Shown here piece after piece: positions 24,001 to 34,437 of a stretch of DNA of 64,000 nucleotides. Below the pieces are notes generated by a model. It worked only from the letters and a program-made list of their open reading frames with translations, was not told the origin of the DNA and ran no database searches. Every line of letters starts with the position of its first letter. Position 1 is the stretch's first letter. The DNA is from Rhipicephalus microplus (Eukaryota > Arthropoda > Arachnida > Ixodida > Ixodidae): NCBI RefSeq assembly GCF_043290135.1, contig NW_027464601.1:4262001-4326000 (forward strand). Direction: 5' to 3'. The position numbers and the translations under genes were made by a program.

Positions 24001-24550
24001 GGGTCAGAACATAGTCACCGTCGGGAACTGGTGGTATTGAGACGAGCTCTATGTAGGTCAGTGTCCGTGGAGGGAGGCGCGCGTGTCCCGTTGTGCAGAG
24101 GCGACTCGGCCGTTGTGTAAGAGGTTCTGTTGCGGGCAAGTGTAGACGGAGCGTACTGGTCGAACAGTCTATGAGGGCAGAATGCGCGGATAGGAAGTCG
24201 AGGCCTAAGATTACGTCGTGGGGGCATTTATCAAGGACGGTGAAGAGAACAACTGTGTGTCGATCCGCAATGCTCACACGAGCGGAGCACATTCCAACGA
24301 TCGATGCTATGCCACCATCCGCAACACGGACGAATTGGGTGGTCGCAGGTGTGAGAACCTTCTTGAGCTTGCGGCGAAAATCACTCGTCATCACGGAAAG
24401 TTGGGCGCCGGTGTCGACAAGAGCAGTGACATGTAGGCCGTCTACTTGTACGTCTATGAGGTTCCGTTTTGTCGGTATCGTCAAAAGAGGATTTTCGGTC
24501 AGTCCGAGCGATGCAGCGCCACCTCCGGGGGCTGCAACGCTTAGTTTTCC
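21045..24550 (-). pseudogene. pol: E2 pol with one frameshifting deletion
   Basis: Opens in the -1 frame at the gag end. Protease ALVDTGAQLSVM; reverse transcriptase FCVDYRHLNKITKKD and DLRSGYWQIEV. Near 23275-23281 the sequence is about seven bases shorter than the matching part of E1, which shifts the frame; the other frame then runs from MPFGLCNAPATFERM through CYLDDVIVF to the end. RNase H: RTDASGHGIGAVL, SITERECLALVW and TDHHALCW. Integrase: HDAPTAGHLG...CDLCQ, RVGLDLLGPF, LLTDRGRTF and YHPQTNGLTERFN, with YTGPYRIL near the C-terminus. The damage is a single lesion, in line with the nearly identical LTRs. Confidence 0.9.
24512..24550 (-). promoter_or_regulatory. candidate -1 frameshift signal, E2 gag/pol
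   Basis: GGAAAAC at 24550-24544 on the minus strand is followed directly by the gag stop TAA. After a 7-base interval comes a stem TGCAGC/GCTGCA (24536-24531 with 24517-24512). It is extended by two C-G pairs beyond a C-C mismatch and closes a loop holding GGAGG. The pol frame (-1) is open through the heptamer. It aligns base for base with the E1 site in heptamer, stop position, TGCAG/CTGCA outer stem and GGAGG loop, but the inner stem pairs differ. Confidence 0.7.
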
Positions 24551-25740
24551 GTCGGAGAACCTCGTGGGAAGGCGGGGGAAGATGGTCGGCGGGGCTGTGG
24601 AGAACGAGACTGGCGACGTTGGGGGGATGGAGAGCGGGAGTAGCGGCGTTCAGAAGCAGGTTCCTGGGCAAAATGGTCGCGGTTGGTCTCATGGCGATAG
24701 GCAGGACGTGCATATAAGGGACGAGAGGACGGTTGTGCAGGAGGACCCCAGCGACTTCTGCAATGGCGAGAAATGTGCCCGATTCTGTGACACGAGAAGC
24801 ATATCGGCTTGTCATCGTGTGTTCGCCATGCGGACGGATTACGGAACGTTGAGGGAGAGCTGGTCGGGAAGGGACGTGCAGGCGTGTATCGGGGCTGGTA
24901 GTCGGTGCGGGTAGGCGGTGAGATAGAGTGAATTCCCAAGCTGGCGATTTCCTGCTGGACGACTGCTTGAATGAGAGGCAACGTAATTGGCGGAGAGGGG
25001 TCAGGGGAAGTTGTTCCCACCTTAGCTGGAGCAGCAGCTTCAAGCTCCCGCCTGACGATTCGCGTCAAGTTGTCACAGTTGTCTGGTGGATGATATGTGT
25101 CGAGACATGAGGACGTCGCAGTGGTGTTCGGGAGGCGCTGGAACTGATGGGAGATGCGTCTGCTTTTAGCTTGTTGGAACCGGCGGCATTCTTGAATGAT
25201 GGCATCAACAGACGACACATTGTTGAATACCAACAAGTTGAACGCATCGTCGGCGATACCCTTTAGGATATGGGCAACTTTTTCAGGTTCAGACATATTT
25301 TCGTCAGCTTGGCGGCATAGTGAAAGGACAGCCTGAATATAACCGATGTAGGGCTCCGTGGGAGATTGTGCGCGAGTCGACAACTCATTTTTCGCAGCTT
25401 CACGACGACCAGAGATGTTGCCAAAAAGCTCACGGATCTTTGCCTTGAAGCTGTCCCAGCTTGTTATGTCATGCTCGTGGTTATCAAACCAAACACGAGG
25501 TGTTCCGTCGAGATAAAAGATGACGTTTGCCAGCATAAGAGTGGGATCCCACCTGTAAGTGGCGCTGACGCGTTCGTAGAGGCGTAGCCACTGGTCGACG
25601 TCGGAACCCTCGCTGCCCGAGAACACGCCGGGGTCTTTGAGCGCGGGAAGCGTCACGAATGTTGTTGCGGGCGCTGGGTTGACAGGTCGGGCAGAAGGGG
25701 GAGCGACCGGAGAGGATGTAGCCGAGTCTTGGGTGGTCAT
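24541..25740 (-). CDS. gag: E2 gag
   Basis: An uninterrupted 399-residue Gag. It starts 73 bases inside the 5' LTR. The N-terminal half has the gypsy capsid features VDQWLRLYERV and PRVWFDNHEHD. A zinc knuckle Cys-x2-Cys-x4-His-x4-Cys (CFSCHRIGHISRHC) lies near residue 330, followed by an Arg/Ser/Pro-rich tail like that of E1. The gene ends with the codons GAA AAC TAA, identical in layout to the E1 gag end. It would package element RNA into cytoplasmic particles. This is the only intact retrotransposon gene in the window, so E2 transcripts could still supply Gag. Confidence 0.85.
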   Translation of the reverse strand: MTTQDSATSSPVAPPSARPVNPAPATTFVTLPALKDPGVFSGSEGSDVDQWLRLYERVSATYRWDPTLMLANVIFYLDGTPRVWFDNHEHDITSWDSFKAKIRELFGNISGRREAAKNELSTRAQSPTEPYIGYIQAVLSLCRQADENMSEPEKVAHILKGIADDAFNLLVFNNVSSVDAIIQECRRFQQAKSRRISHQFQRLPNTTATSSCLDTYHPPDNCDNLTRIVRRELEAAAPAKVGTTSPDPSPPITLPLIQAVVQQEIASLGIHSISPPTRTDYQPRYTPARPFPTSSPSTFRNPSAWRTHDDKPICFSCHRIGHISRHCRSRWGPPAQPSSRPLYARPAYRHETNRDHFAQEPASERRYSRSPSPQRRQSRSPQPRRPSSPAFPRGSPTEN

Positions 25741-25813
25741 GTTGTAAGCCGCGAGTGAGCGTCCGCTTCGGAGTTCCGTGGCGAGGACGGGGATCGCACA
25801 ACTCCACCAAATA

Positions 25814-25965
25814 TGTTACGTGAAGGAGACTGACTCAGAGGGGTAGTCACCGATGTATTTACAGACGGTTAGGCGAGCAGCGCCAGCCACACAGATTAGC
25901 TCGTGCCAGTCTATCTGCTTCATCTTCTTCAGCTCCATGCACTGGCACGTAGCATGCACGTAGCA
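25814..25965 (-). repeat. E2 5' LTR with an 11-base outer duplication
   Basis: 25814-25954 matches the other LTR. The further 11 bases TGCACGTAGCA (25955-25965) repeat the LTR end once more before the target duplication. The extra unit is absent from the 3' LTR. Confidence 0.85.
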
Positions 25966-26425
25966 ATATGTAGGTTTTGCGACGTTAAATCTCACATATG
26001 AATCAATCAATCAATCAATCAATCCGTTTCATATATCAGGTGCAACGCTGGGAATGATAGCGAGAATTCTTGCAATGATTGAGTTCGCAATAAGAAATAA
26101 CACGACAATTTTTTCATCCGAAACATCATTTATTTCCCTCTTTGGGCTTAGAAATAAATGAAGATGCTCTGTGCGACAGAAATAGAGACGCCCCGTTATA
26201 CGGCTGTCTGTAAGTTGTTTTGGATGACTTAGGCGTTCTTGTTCTCACTTCTTGATGTTTTATTTGTAGCCTTTTGCACGCTGTTCGTGCGCGTTCGTGC
26301 TCGTCCCGCACGAGCATTTACAACGATGAAAGCTGAGTGCGAGAGCCGTGTAGTCACACATATTGCTTATTGAACTCCTTGCATGGGCTTGACAGCGTTG
26401 CACTTGATATATGAAACGGTGTATA

Positions 26426-27231
26426 GGGTGGCAGAAGCCCATGCGAACTGACAGCGTAATTATCGTTGCTAAAGGCTTCCATGAAGTTTTAGAAAAGGGC
26501 ACGCAGAGCTTTCCATTGCATTTATCTCTTTGCGCATGCGTCGTACGCTACCTTCTTGCGGGCCTCAATTAAGTGACGACACTGAAGTGTGCCTGCAACA
26601 AACCCTGTCTTTGTATTCGCAAATATAAACACTCCCTGTTTCTTGCAGAATTTTAAGAGGGCACGCTGCCCCTACGGCTTTCTTTTTTTAGAAAAGTGTT
26701 AATAACAAGCACTTGTAATAGACACCGATCAAGGCACATGAACTAAAGGGTAATGCGATGCTATTCACAAACCACGCAAGATTAAGGCGAATTAAGCGTA
26801 AACTTGCAAATTTTTTCTTCTATATATTCGGCAAGAAGAATGGCAAAAACAAGTCTAATGGGGAAATAAATGCGTAATTGTTCACGGTGAGTGCCCATAC
26901 TGTGCAGTATTATGCGCGTTAGTACGAAGGAAGCACGCCAACAGCAACAGATACTTTTGGCCCTGATTATTATATCAGCCTGCACATTAATACTCTTCGT
27001 GATACGTGCACGACACCAAATAACATCACATGCTCATGCTTCGTGTACTTACTTAACGCTAATTATACATCTCAGTACAACTGTTACTCCTCGCACATTT
27101 CACCGACTAGTTTTGAAACTCTCAAGACCTTGAAAGGAAGCTTGTATACATTTGGTTACTGCGATTGATTCGGCTTTACATCCGTTCCTGGAAGAGTTTG
27201 ATTTTATCCTACACCACCTACCTGTGTCCTG
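26426..27231. other. no gene recognised
   Basis: AT-rich with short frames only. No domain or repeat was recognised. Confidence 0.4.
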
Positions 27232-27450
27232 CGAGGAACGGCCGGACATTTCGGACATCCTCCTTCCGACGTCGTTTGTAGCCAACATCGCGGTATTGGA
27301 ACAGCGTCGCGCAGGCGGGTCTCACTGCATCACCGGCCCCATGAGGCGTCCCCCGGCGTCTCGGACCTCCCGCGCGGCACGTCCGGGCCTCGCCTTCGGC
27401 GTCGACTTCTTTTCACGACGCCATCGGGAACGCAAGCGGCGCCCGGGCGC
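27232..27450 (-). other. GC-rich island, possible 5' exon
   Basis: This 219-bp stretch is much richer in G+C than its surroundings. On the minus strand it is bounded by an acceptor-like TCGCCTGCAG and a strong donor-like ACACAG|GTAGGT. No frame is open throughout. A late ATG at 27288 would begin a short peptide (MLATNDVGRRMSEMSG) running to the donor in phase 1. It could be a mostly untranslated first exon of a minus-strand gene, but its phase does not fit the exon at 10710-10878. Confidence 0.25.
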
Positions 27451-27706
27451 CTGCAGGCGAAAAACGCTTCCTCGTCTTCTTCTTTTGTCATGAGGAAAGC
27501 GCCACAGAGGGATAAAAGCAGACTAGCTTTGCGGTTGTAACGTCTCTTTTGTAAGAGCAAGATTAAAAAGTACCGCCTGCAGTAATAGCTAAAATACGAG
27601 CGCGTCATGGAGAGTGCACCCGTGTAAAGACATCGATGTGATTCGCTGCTACTTCAAGATATTTTGTGCATATTTTCGGCTAGACTAATGAGTTCAAGAT
27701 GACTCG

Positions 27707-27945
27707 CTACTGTGGTATAGTGCTAATGATGCACAACGGCTCATGCGCAGGTGGTAGGATCAAATTCCAGCTGCGTGACCGCGGCAGCCACATTCTCGAT
27801 GGTGGTGAATTCACTTGAGACCCGTGTAGGTAGGTTAATTGGCACGCGAAAGAACCGCAAGGGGTCAAAATTTCCGGAATCCTTCAATATGGCACCTCTC
27901 AAAATAATATTTTAGTATGGGGCGGTCAACCTCCAACAATAATTA
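27707..27945 (+). mobile_element. degenerate tRNA-headed SINE
   Basis: Plus-strand copy with worn head and body: GGTAGGATCAAATTCC in the B-box area, CACGCGAAAGAACCGCAAGG in the body, and TTTCCGGAATCCTTCAATAT before the tail. Many substitutions, no target duplication found. Confidence 0.6.
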
Positions 27946-28699
27946 TTCATTTGAAAATATACGTGCTTGTCCAGAAACGAGCACGCTTGCCAAACGGCTC
28001 ATTATTTAGCGCTTTGTTAAGGGGGCCATGATTGAGTTCTGAGGTTTGTTGGGAAAGATCCTTTGCGTAGAAGACATTGCTGTGAGCGTCTTCGTAAAAT
28101 GTGGCCTTCAAGGGAGGCAAGGACAGCTTGCGAGCAAAGTGCTTTGTTGCCTTTTTCTTCGGTGCTCTCGCTTCATACGTTGTTCTGTGTGCACTCGTTA
28201 CGAAGCTGCCAGCGGCTTCTGCTTCCTGTCAAACTAGACATATCATGCTAATGCCCATTAGTTTGCCTAAGCCAATAGCCCCGTTCAAATCATACGAAGC
28301 ACTCTGTTCCATAGTTTGCTAACGTTACGCCGTGCAGTAGCATATATCTATGTACAATAAGGAGGGACACACATCTTGCAATGAGAGTTATACTGTTTTT
28401 CGGACCAGTTCCACGCACAAGCAGCTGATGATGGCGAAATCTGTAAAATGTTTCGAGCCAGAGGCATCACTGTTTTACTCGTGCATATTCCTTCCCACCA
28501 TGTTGAAGGAGGGCCCATATTCTGGGTCTTGCTCATAATGTTACGAGTTACTTATTTATTAAATTATATACGATGGACCATGCTCGGCGAACAAGTTAGT
28601 GATAGTTCATCTACAACCAGCAACCGACGTCGTCTTTCTCTTTCATGCAGCAAGGATGTGCCGGCTGTTGTGTATCATAACCCCTTCTTAAAAAGCAGG
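27946..28699. other. no gene recognised
   Basis: Three overlapping short frames near 28046-28322 have no recognisable motif. Possibly the unrecognised 5' part of the LINE that follows. Confidence 0.35.
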
Positions 28700-30915
28700 A
28701 AAAAGGATTCGCCTTGGACGATGTAAGGTCGATACCACTCACGTCAAATCTGATTAAGCTAATTAAAAGGGTTCCGAATGGCCGGGTAATAAAATATATT
28801 ATTAATAACGCAATATTGAACCCCAGTCAAATTGGTTTTAGATCCGGTTTCTCAATATGGTGTGTGCATGTTGATTTAGAGAGCATAAATCAACTGGCTC
28901 GGCGTCGGCGCCAATACTGTGCATTAGTTACTCTAGATTTCGCTAAAGCGTGCGATAGGGTTTAGTATTCAATTTTATTAAAGCATATTGAATATCACCA
29001 CGTTCCCAACTACATAACTGCTTGGGCGTCGGAGTTTTTAAGAGGAAGAGAATATCACTGCTTTAAAGATGGGTACTCGTCGAATAGATATAAGCAGACA
29101 CGTGGCGTACCACAGGGGGCTATCTTGTCGCCAGTTTTATTTAACATTTTCTTAAGCTCTATTCCATTAACTAAGAACATTCAGTTATATGTGTACGTGG
29201 ACGATATTGCTTTCTTTGCAAGTAATACCGACCTTCAATCATTATACCAGAGTCTACAAAATTATCTCAATATGGTAGAAAGATGGCTTAAAATATTCAT
29301 ATGACCCTGAACGTAAAGAAAAGTGTGCTCCTTGCATTCTCTTTTCTGCAGCCTATCAACATCTCGTTAATGTACAGTAATGAGCTCATTCCACAGGCGA
29401 ATTCCCTTAAATATATGAGCATCATAAATAATGACACATTAAATTGCAGAAGTCGCATTGATGATGTGTACTCCAAGGCAACATGGGCGTGGGGTGGCTA
29501 CGGAAGGTTGCAAGCCGCAAAGCGAGTTTAAGAAAAGATGTGCTAATAATGATATATAAACTTTATGTGCGGCCCATTATGGAATTCTGACGTGTCTTAT
29601 TTTCTGGCAGCGCAGCTTATAAAATAAGACCCCTAATACTACTGGAAAGAGAAGCGTTGTGTTTGTGTCTGGGTCTACCAAAATTTGTTGCAAATAACGT
29701 GTTGTATATGGAAGCTCGCCTACCTTCTCTGCTAAATAGGTTTAAAATCCTTACTGTGCAAGCATTCTTAAAGATATACAGTTCACACCAAAGACACTCA
29801 TTTTACGCTTTCATTCAAGAACCAACTTCATTTTTCGAAACACATTGGTCGCAACTACACACCCCGCAAATAGTATTTGCACAAGCACTACTACAACAAC
29901 TGAATGTAAAACTTAAACATATTGGTTCAATACACAACCTAAACTCAATGCTTAGCATACAATTTGATTATATATTTCCTCATAACGCGAAAAAATTGGC
30001 ATGTAGGTACTCAAATGGCCAGTTAGCAGATTATCTAGCTCTCCTAGAGATAAGCAATATCATTGCGACTGATGCATATGTGTCAAAAGAAAAGGCTGGG
30101 GTTGGCATCTTCTCTCCTTCTTTAGACTGGTCCTTTTCAATTCGATTCCCAGATTATACCCCTGTATTGATTGCACAATTATTGGCCATTGCTCTTGCCC
30201 TACAAAAATTGCCCTCAAGCGAATCACTAGCAGTTATCAAGACAGATTCGTTACCAGTATGTACTGCACTTTCTGCGCAGTAAATACAGAGCTGATGAAT
30301 ACGATTCGGCATTTAGTACCGAAAAACGTAAAAATACTGCATTTGCTATGGGTACCAGGCCACCGCGGATTATATTTACCGAAATGGCGGACTTTTGAAC
30401 AGCAGTTTCCCTTAGTGGGTCCACCATCCTAGTTTTGCCAGATACGGCTTACGTGACAGCACTAAGGTTCCGAAATGCTTGTCTGCAATGAGGGAAAGGT
30501 AATTTGGATAAATTCAAAGGTTTCGAGCATTTGAGGTATTGCTGGAATAAACATTGTGTGTGTATCTCGCCAGTTACAGGTCACTTATACCAGATTGCGC
30601 TGTGCAGTTCCACAACTAAATTATTACCTTAACAAAGCTCGACTCAAGACGTCACCGCTATGCATTTGGTGCAACGAAATTGAAACAATTGAACATTTCT
30701 TTTTATTCTGTCATCGTCATTTTTATCAGAGAAAAAGTTCTTTAGTAGCCCCATTACAAAATCTAGGAATACAAGTAAATCTACCAGTAATTTTATCACT
30801 TGGCGGAACTTCATTTGGTTACTGCCACAGGGATATATGCTCCACTGTGTTTGATTACATCAACAATTCAACATCATCATTGCAAGTAAAAGAATACCGT
30901 GCTAGTGAACCCTAA
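28700..30915 (+). mobile_element. LINE fragment with RT, RNase H and zinc-finger end
   Basis: The frame is broken by several stops, but the domain order is clear. Reverse transcriptase: NPSQIGFRSGFS near 28820, VTLDFAKACDRV ending near 28963, TRGVPQGAILSPVLF near 29100 and YVDDIAFFA near 29195. After the thumb, CLGLPKFVANNVLY (near 29670) leads to an RNase H region with IATDAYVSKEKAGVGIFSP near 30065 and KTDSLPVCTAL near 30240; a usual acidic residue in its second motif reads Gln (PVLIAQLLAI). The C-terminus has CIWCNEIETIEHFFLFC (30663-30713), then a long tail ending at 30915. It is 5' truncated and inactive. RNase H plus the zinc finger suggests an I- or R1-type clade, which I cannot settle by eye. 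Confidence 0.75.
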
Positions 30916-31015
30916 CCTTTTCAGATCTATAGTTTATAATTCGTAGCTATGTCTATCAAAAACAAGAGATGGTTTGACCGCTTGCTCAGGAAACATTTTT
31001 TGTTAGTATTATTCT

Positions 31016-31276
31016 TGTTGTGTTCTGGGTTTTCGGTTTCGGAATGACATGTGAGGATGCCAGGGGGCGCCGCTCTGGCATCCAGGATTTCAAGGCGACT
31101 GTAAAATAAAAGGAGTGTGCGTTGGGTAACCGTGGAGTGCGGTTGTTGTTCTTCTCTTCGGCGCTTCGCGCCAACCCGCGTGTTCGGGCTGGTCGGCGTC
31201 CCCGCCGGCCGCGTTCGTCTCCGTCGGCCGTCTTCTCCTTCTGCTTCGTCGTGACCAGCCAGCCCCCAACACAGCA
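31016..31276 (+). repeat. E3 5' LTR
   Basis: 261 bp. Contains AAAATAAAAGG (polyadenylation-like) and a GC-rich downstream part. Inner edge followed by TGGCGACGAGG. Confidence 0.85.
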
Positions 31277-31510
31277 ATGGCGACGAGGACGTGTAAGAAC
31301 CCATTTCATTCACCGTGTTCGTCTTTTTCTTGCTTCTAACGGACCTACCCTGCTAACCCTAGACGCTCTTCGTTCCCAGCAAGGTGGCTCCTGCGTGCTG
31401 CGTCGCTTCATTCCTTCTTCATTAAGCTACGCCGCCTCTGTCGTCTTCTTCAAACAGTGTACTGGCGTCGATTTCTTCTCGTCTGCACCTCTCCATTCTT
31501 CTTGCTTGAA

Positions 31511-32422
31511 ATGGCGTCTCCTATTCCACCTCCCCCATTTTTGCATTCGCCCGGAGACCTGCCACTTCCGTGGGCGGAATGGAAATTGGTGTTTCAGGCC
31601 TACGCAGACGTGGCCGGGGAGGACGCCAGCAGGCCCGAGCGTTGCAAGGACCTGCTGCTGAACGCGTTGGGGCCTGCCGGGTTAAAGCTCTTCTATACTT
31701 TGGACGCCACCAACGCGTCGCCGACGCCAGCTTCGGGCGATGCCTTCAAGAATGATATTGCTCTTTTCGATGAGCATTTTAAAGATGTCTCGTGCGATTA
31801 TCTCGCACGCGTAAGATTCTAAGAAAGGCGACAATTTCCTGGCGAGCCAGTCGCAGAGTACATTACTTCTCTTCGAACGCTCGCCGCGTCGTGCGGCTTC
31901 GGCGCGCTCGAGGACGATATGATCCGCCATCAGCTTTTCACCGGGGTAGCCTCGCAAAACGTCTGCTGCCGCATGCTTCAAAAGGGCTCCTCGATTTCAT
32001 TATCCCAAGCCCTCTCGATTGCGTGAGAGGACGAGCTTATTCGCTCCCAGTTGGAGCAATTCGCTCCGCATTCAGTGCAGCAACTTTCTTCTGCGGGGGG
32101 CCAAGGCGGCGGCTCTTTGTTTCACTGGACGCTTCAACATGGTGGCCCTTCATCTTCATCTCGGCGCGGCGGCCAACATGGACGCCTGCCTGCACAGTCC
32201 TTCCGTGGCGGCCAACATGGCGGCCTTTCTGCGTCGCGGTGGCGAGGAAGCCGGCAATATGGCGAGCCCATTCCGCCAATTTCTGGTTTTCAGAAACAGC
32301 ACCGAGCTCCTAACTCGCGTTCGCAATTTTCTTATACAAGCACAGCCGCGCATTTCTTTGGTTGCGGATCGGCTCGGCATTTAGCCGACTTTGCGCAGTG
32401 TCCCGCGAGAAACCACCCTTGA
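31511..32422 (+). pseudogene. gag: E3 gag remnant
   Basis: Starts MASPIPPPPFLHSPGD, with PWAEWKLVFQAY and CKDLLLNALGPAGLKLFY characteristic of Gag in this lineage. A stop at 31820 and another near 32022 break the frame. Further on, read in other frames, come repeats of a GGQHG-type unit and a worn zinc knuckle, FFGCGSARHLADFAQC, in which the first Cys is His. Clearly non-functional. Confidence 0.7.
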
Positions 32423-32589
32423 CTTGCGTGCGGAAAAATCGGACATTTTCAGTCCGTATGCAGTTCCCGTCCAGCAAATCTTTCTGAACCAGTTTCTTCG
32501 TCCGCTCCTTGGAGCACTGTACAGACCAATACGGTCACTGTTTAAAGTGACCATAGTGGCCTCCACACTACGTCCGAGCTCAGCATCGT

Positions 32590-34437
32590 AGCTTCAGTGG
32601 GCCACGTGCCCTCGTCATTTCTCGTGGACACTGGTGCCCCAGTCTTTTTAATCAGTGCCACTGGCTTTCATAGTAATTTTCCAACATTCGGCTTTTGCCT
32701 TCACACGTCGTTCTACAAACTCATTCCAAGGAAACTATTGATAATTTAGGTCATTTTACAGCTCAGGTCTCCTATCGCAGTCGCACTGCTTCCATTACTT
32801 TTTATGTAATTGCCAATGGCAGCTCGAGTTTGGGACGTCATGCCGTCAGGGCTTTGTCCATCAACATCGTCGGTGCGTCTATGACGTGTGCTCAAGTCGA
32901 CGTCCAAGATGATCTTCCGGCCAACGCGCCTTCTGAATTCCACCACCTGTTCACCCGTGAACTGGGTTGTGTGCACGGTTTTGTGCATAAAGTGATGCTT
33001 CGACCAGGTGTGTGCCCTGTGCGTGCCAAGCTGTGCCGCATTCCTCTTCTTCTCCGTGAACAAGTCCCTGCGGAACTGTCCCGCCTTCAAGCCAGCGGAA
33101 TCGTCGAGCCTGTCTCTGCTTCCAGCTGGGTTTCTCCACTGGTCATCGTCAAGAAAGAAGATGGATCCCTTCGACTATGCGTCGACTTACGAGAACCGAA
33201 CAAGGCGATCGTCGTAGACGGGTTTCCACTTCATCACATAGAAGAACTGCTTTATCAGCTCTCCGGAGCGGTATGTTTTTCCAAGCTGAACCTCGCGTCC
33301 GCTTATCACCAAGTTGAACTCCCTGAGTGCAGTAGAGACTTAACCACGTTTGTATCACACGAAGGCTTGTTTCGGTTTCGCCGCGTGTGTTTCGGGCTTG
33401 CATCTGCCCCTGCAGTGTTTAAGAAAATGATGTCAATTATTCTTAAGGGTTGTAATAGCGCACTATGTTACTTGGATGACATTTTGGTGTGGGGACGTAC
33501 TCGCGAAGAGCACGATGCTAACTTGCATACTGTTCTCAACCGCATCAGTGAATGTGGTATGAAACTTAATAACACGTGCATTTTTTCTGTGAATGAGTTA
33601 CAATTTCTAGGACATAATATCAGTTCCCGTGGCTTGACACCTGTTGAATCAAAAGTTCAAGCCATTGTCAATGCCCCACGGCCTACTGATGCCAAAACCT
33701 TGCAATCATTTTTAGGTCTTGTTGGTTATTGTGCAAAGTTTGTTCCTCACTATGCTGATGTTAGAGAACCACTGCGTACTCTACTTCGACAAGCACAGCC
33801 TTTTAACTGGTCAGCTGAAGCTGAGCAGAGCTTCATTCAAGGTAAGTCAATACTGGCCTCAAAGCCAGCTGTTCGTATTTTCAACGAGAAGCTTCCCATC
33901 GTCATCACGACGGATGGGTCCGTTGTTGGACTGGGAGCAGTGTTTCAACAACTCAGAGGTGATGAGCTGATCACTATCGCTTTTGCATCTCGTACAATGA
34001 CCCCTGCTGAACGCAGATATTTAGTAGGAGAGCGTGAAGCTCTCGCGCGTCTTTTTGCCTGTGAGAAATGGCATGTTTACCTGTGGGGACGGCACTTCAC
34101 ATTACGAACAGATCACCCAGCACTAGTTGCTCTTCTTTCTGCAGGATCCGAAGGCCGCCGCCCCATTCGCATTTCCCGTTGGTGTGCGAAACTCATGTAT
34201 TATAATTTCAGTGTTCAATATTGTAAAGGTTCTAATAACGTGGTTGCTGATGCACTGTCGCGCCTTCCTCTTCAGATACCGGTTACTGAAGAGCGGGAAG
34301 AGGAAGTTGCTTCATTAGTTACTTCCTGCATTACTAAAGCTGAGCTTCAGGCAGCTACAGCTGCAGATTCCACTTTGTCTCAAGTTCTCAAATATTTACG
34401 TGAAGGATGGTCTTCCAAATGTGCTCTTGCTTCTTAA
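32590..34437 (+). pseudogene. pol: E3 pol, protease-RT-RNase H part
   Basis: The protease motif FLVDTGAPVFLI (Asp-Thr-Gly at 32627-32635) is in one frame; a shift near 32690 moves the rest into the 580-residue frame from 32695. Reverse transcriptase: LRLCVDLREPNKAI, KLNLASAYHQVEL, VCFGLASAPAVFKKM and CYLDDILVWGRT (YLDD at 33469-33480), so the catalytic aspartates are kept. RNase H: VITTDGSVVGLGAVF, RRYLVGEREALARLF and LRTDHPALVALL. The frame stops at 34435-34437 before the integrase, and the same frame continues after it. Confidence 0.85.

Larger units (their letters stand above)
20870..25965 (-). mobile_element. Ty3/gypsy LTR retrotransposon E2
   Basis: A 5.1-kb element inserted in the SINE with a 4-base target duplication ATAT (20866-20869 and 25966-25969). 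LTRs are 141 bp with two visible differences. On the minus strand the 5' LTR is followed by spacer TATT and TGGTGGAG (25809-25802), the same primer-site core as E1. GGGGGTCA precedes the 3' LTR. Gag is intact as an open frame; pol has one short deletion. It is a relative of E1: same gene order, same frameshift junction and alignable domains, but clearly different sequence. Confidence 0.9.
20666..26022 (+). mobile_element. tRNA-headed SINE split by E2
   Basis: Head and body occupy 20666-20869 (GCCCCGCCGTGGTGG, then GTCTAGTGGCTAAGG) and the tail 25966-26022 (GGTTTTGCGACGTTAAAT, then an (AATC)n tail). An exact 11-base target duplication, TCCGTTTCATA, flanks the composite at 20655-20665 and 26023-26033. 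Two substitutions in the B-box zone (GGGATTGAATTC) suggest moderate age. Confidence 0.85.
20650..26425. mobile_element. short inverted-repeat MITE, split by SINE and E2
   Basis: The left arm is split: 20650-20665 reads TATACTCCGTTTCATA, and its continuation TATCAGGTGCAACGCTG is at 26034-26050. The right arm, 26393-26425, is the reverse complement with two mismatches over 33 bases. With the SINE removed, the element would be about 400 bp. TA at both outer edges is consistent with a TA-target (Tc1/mariner-like) MITE. No coding capacity is seen. It is the oldest layer of this nest. Confidence 0.7.
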
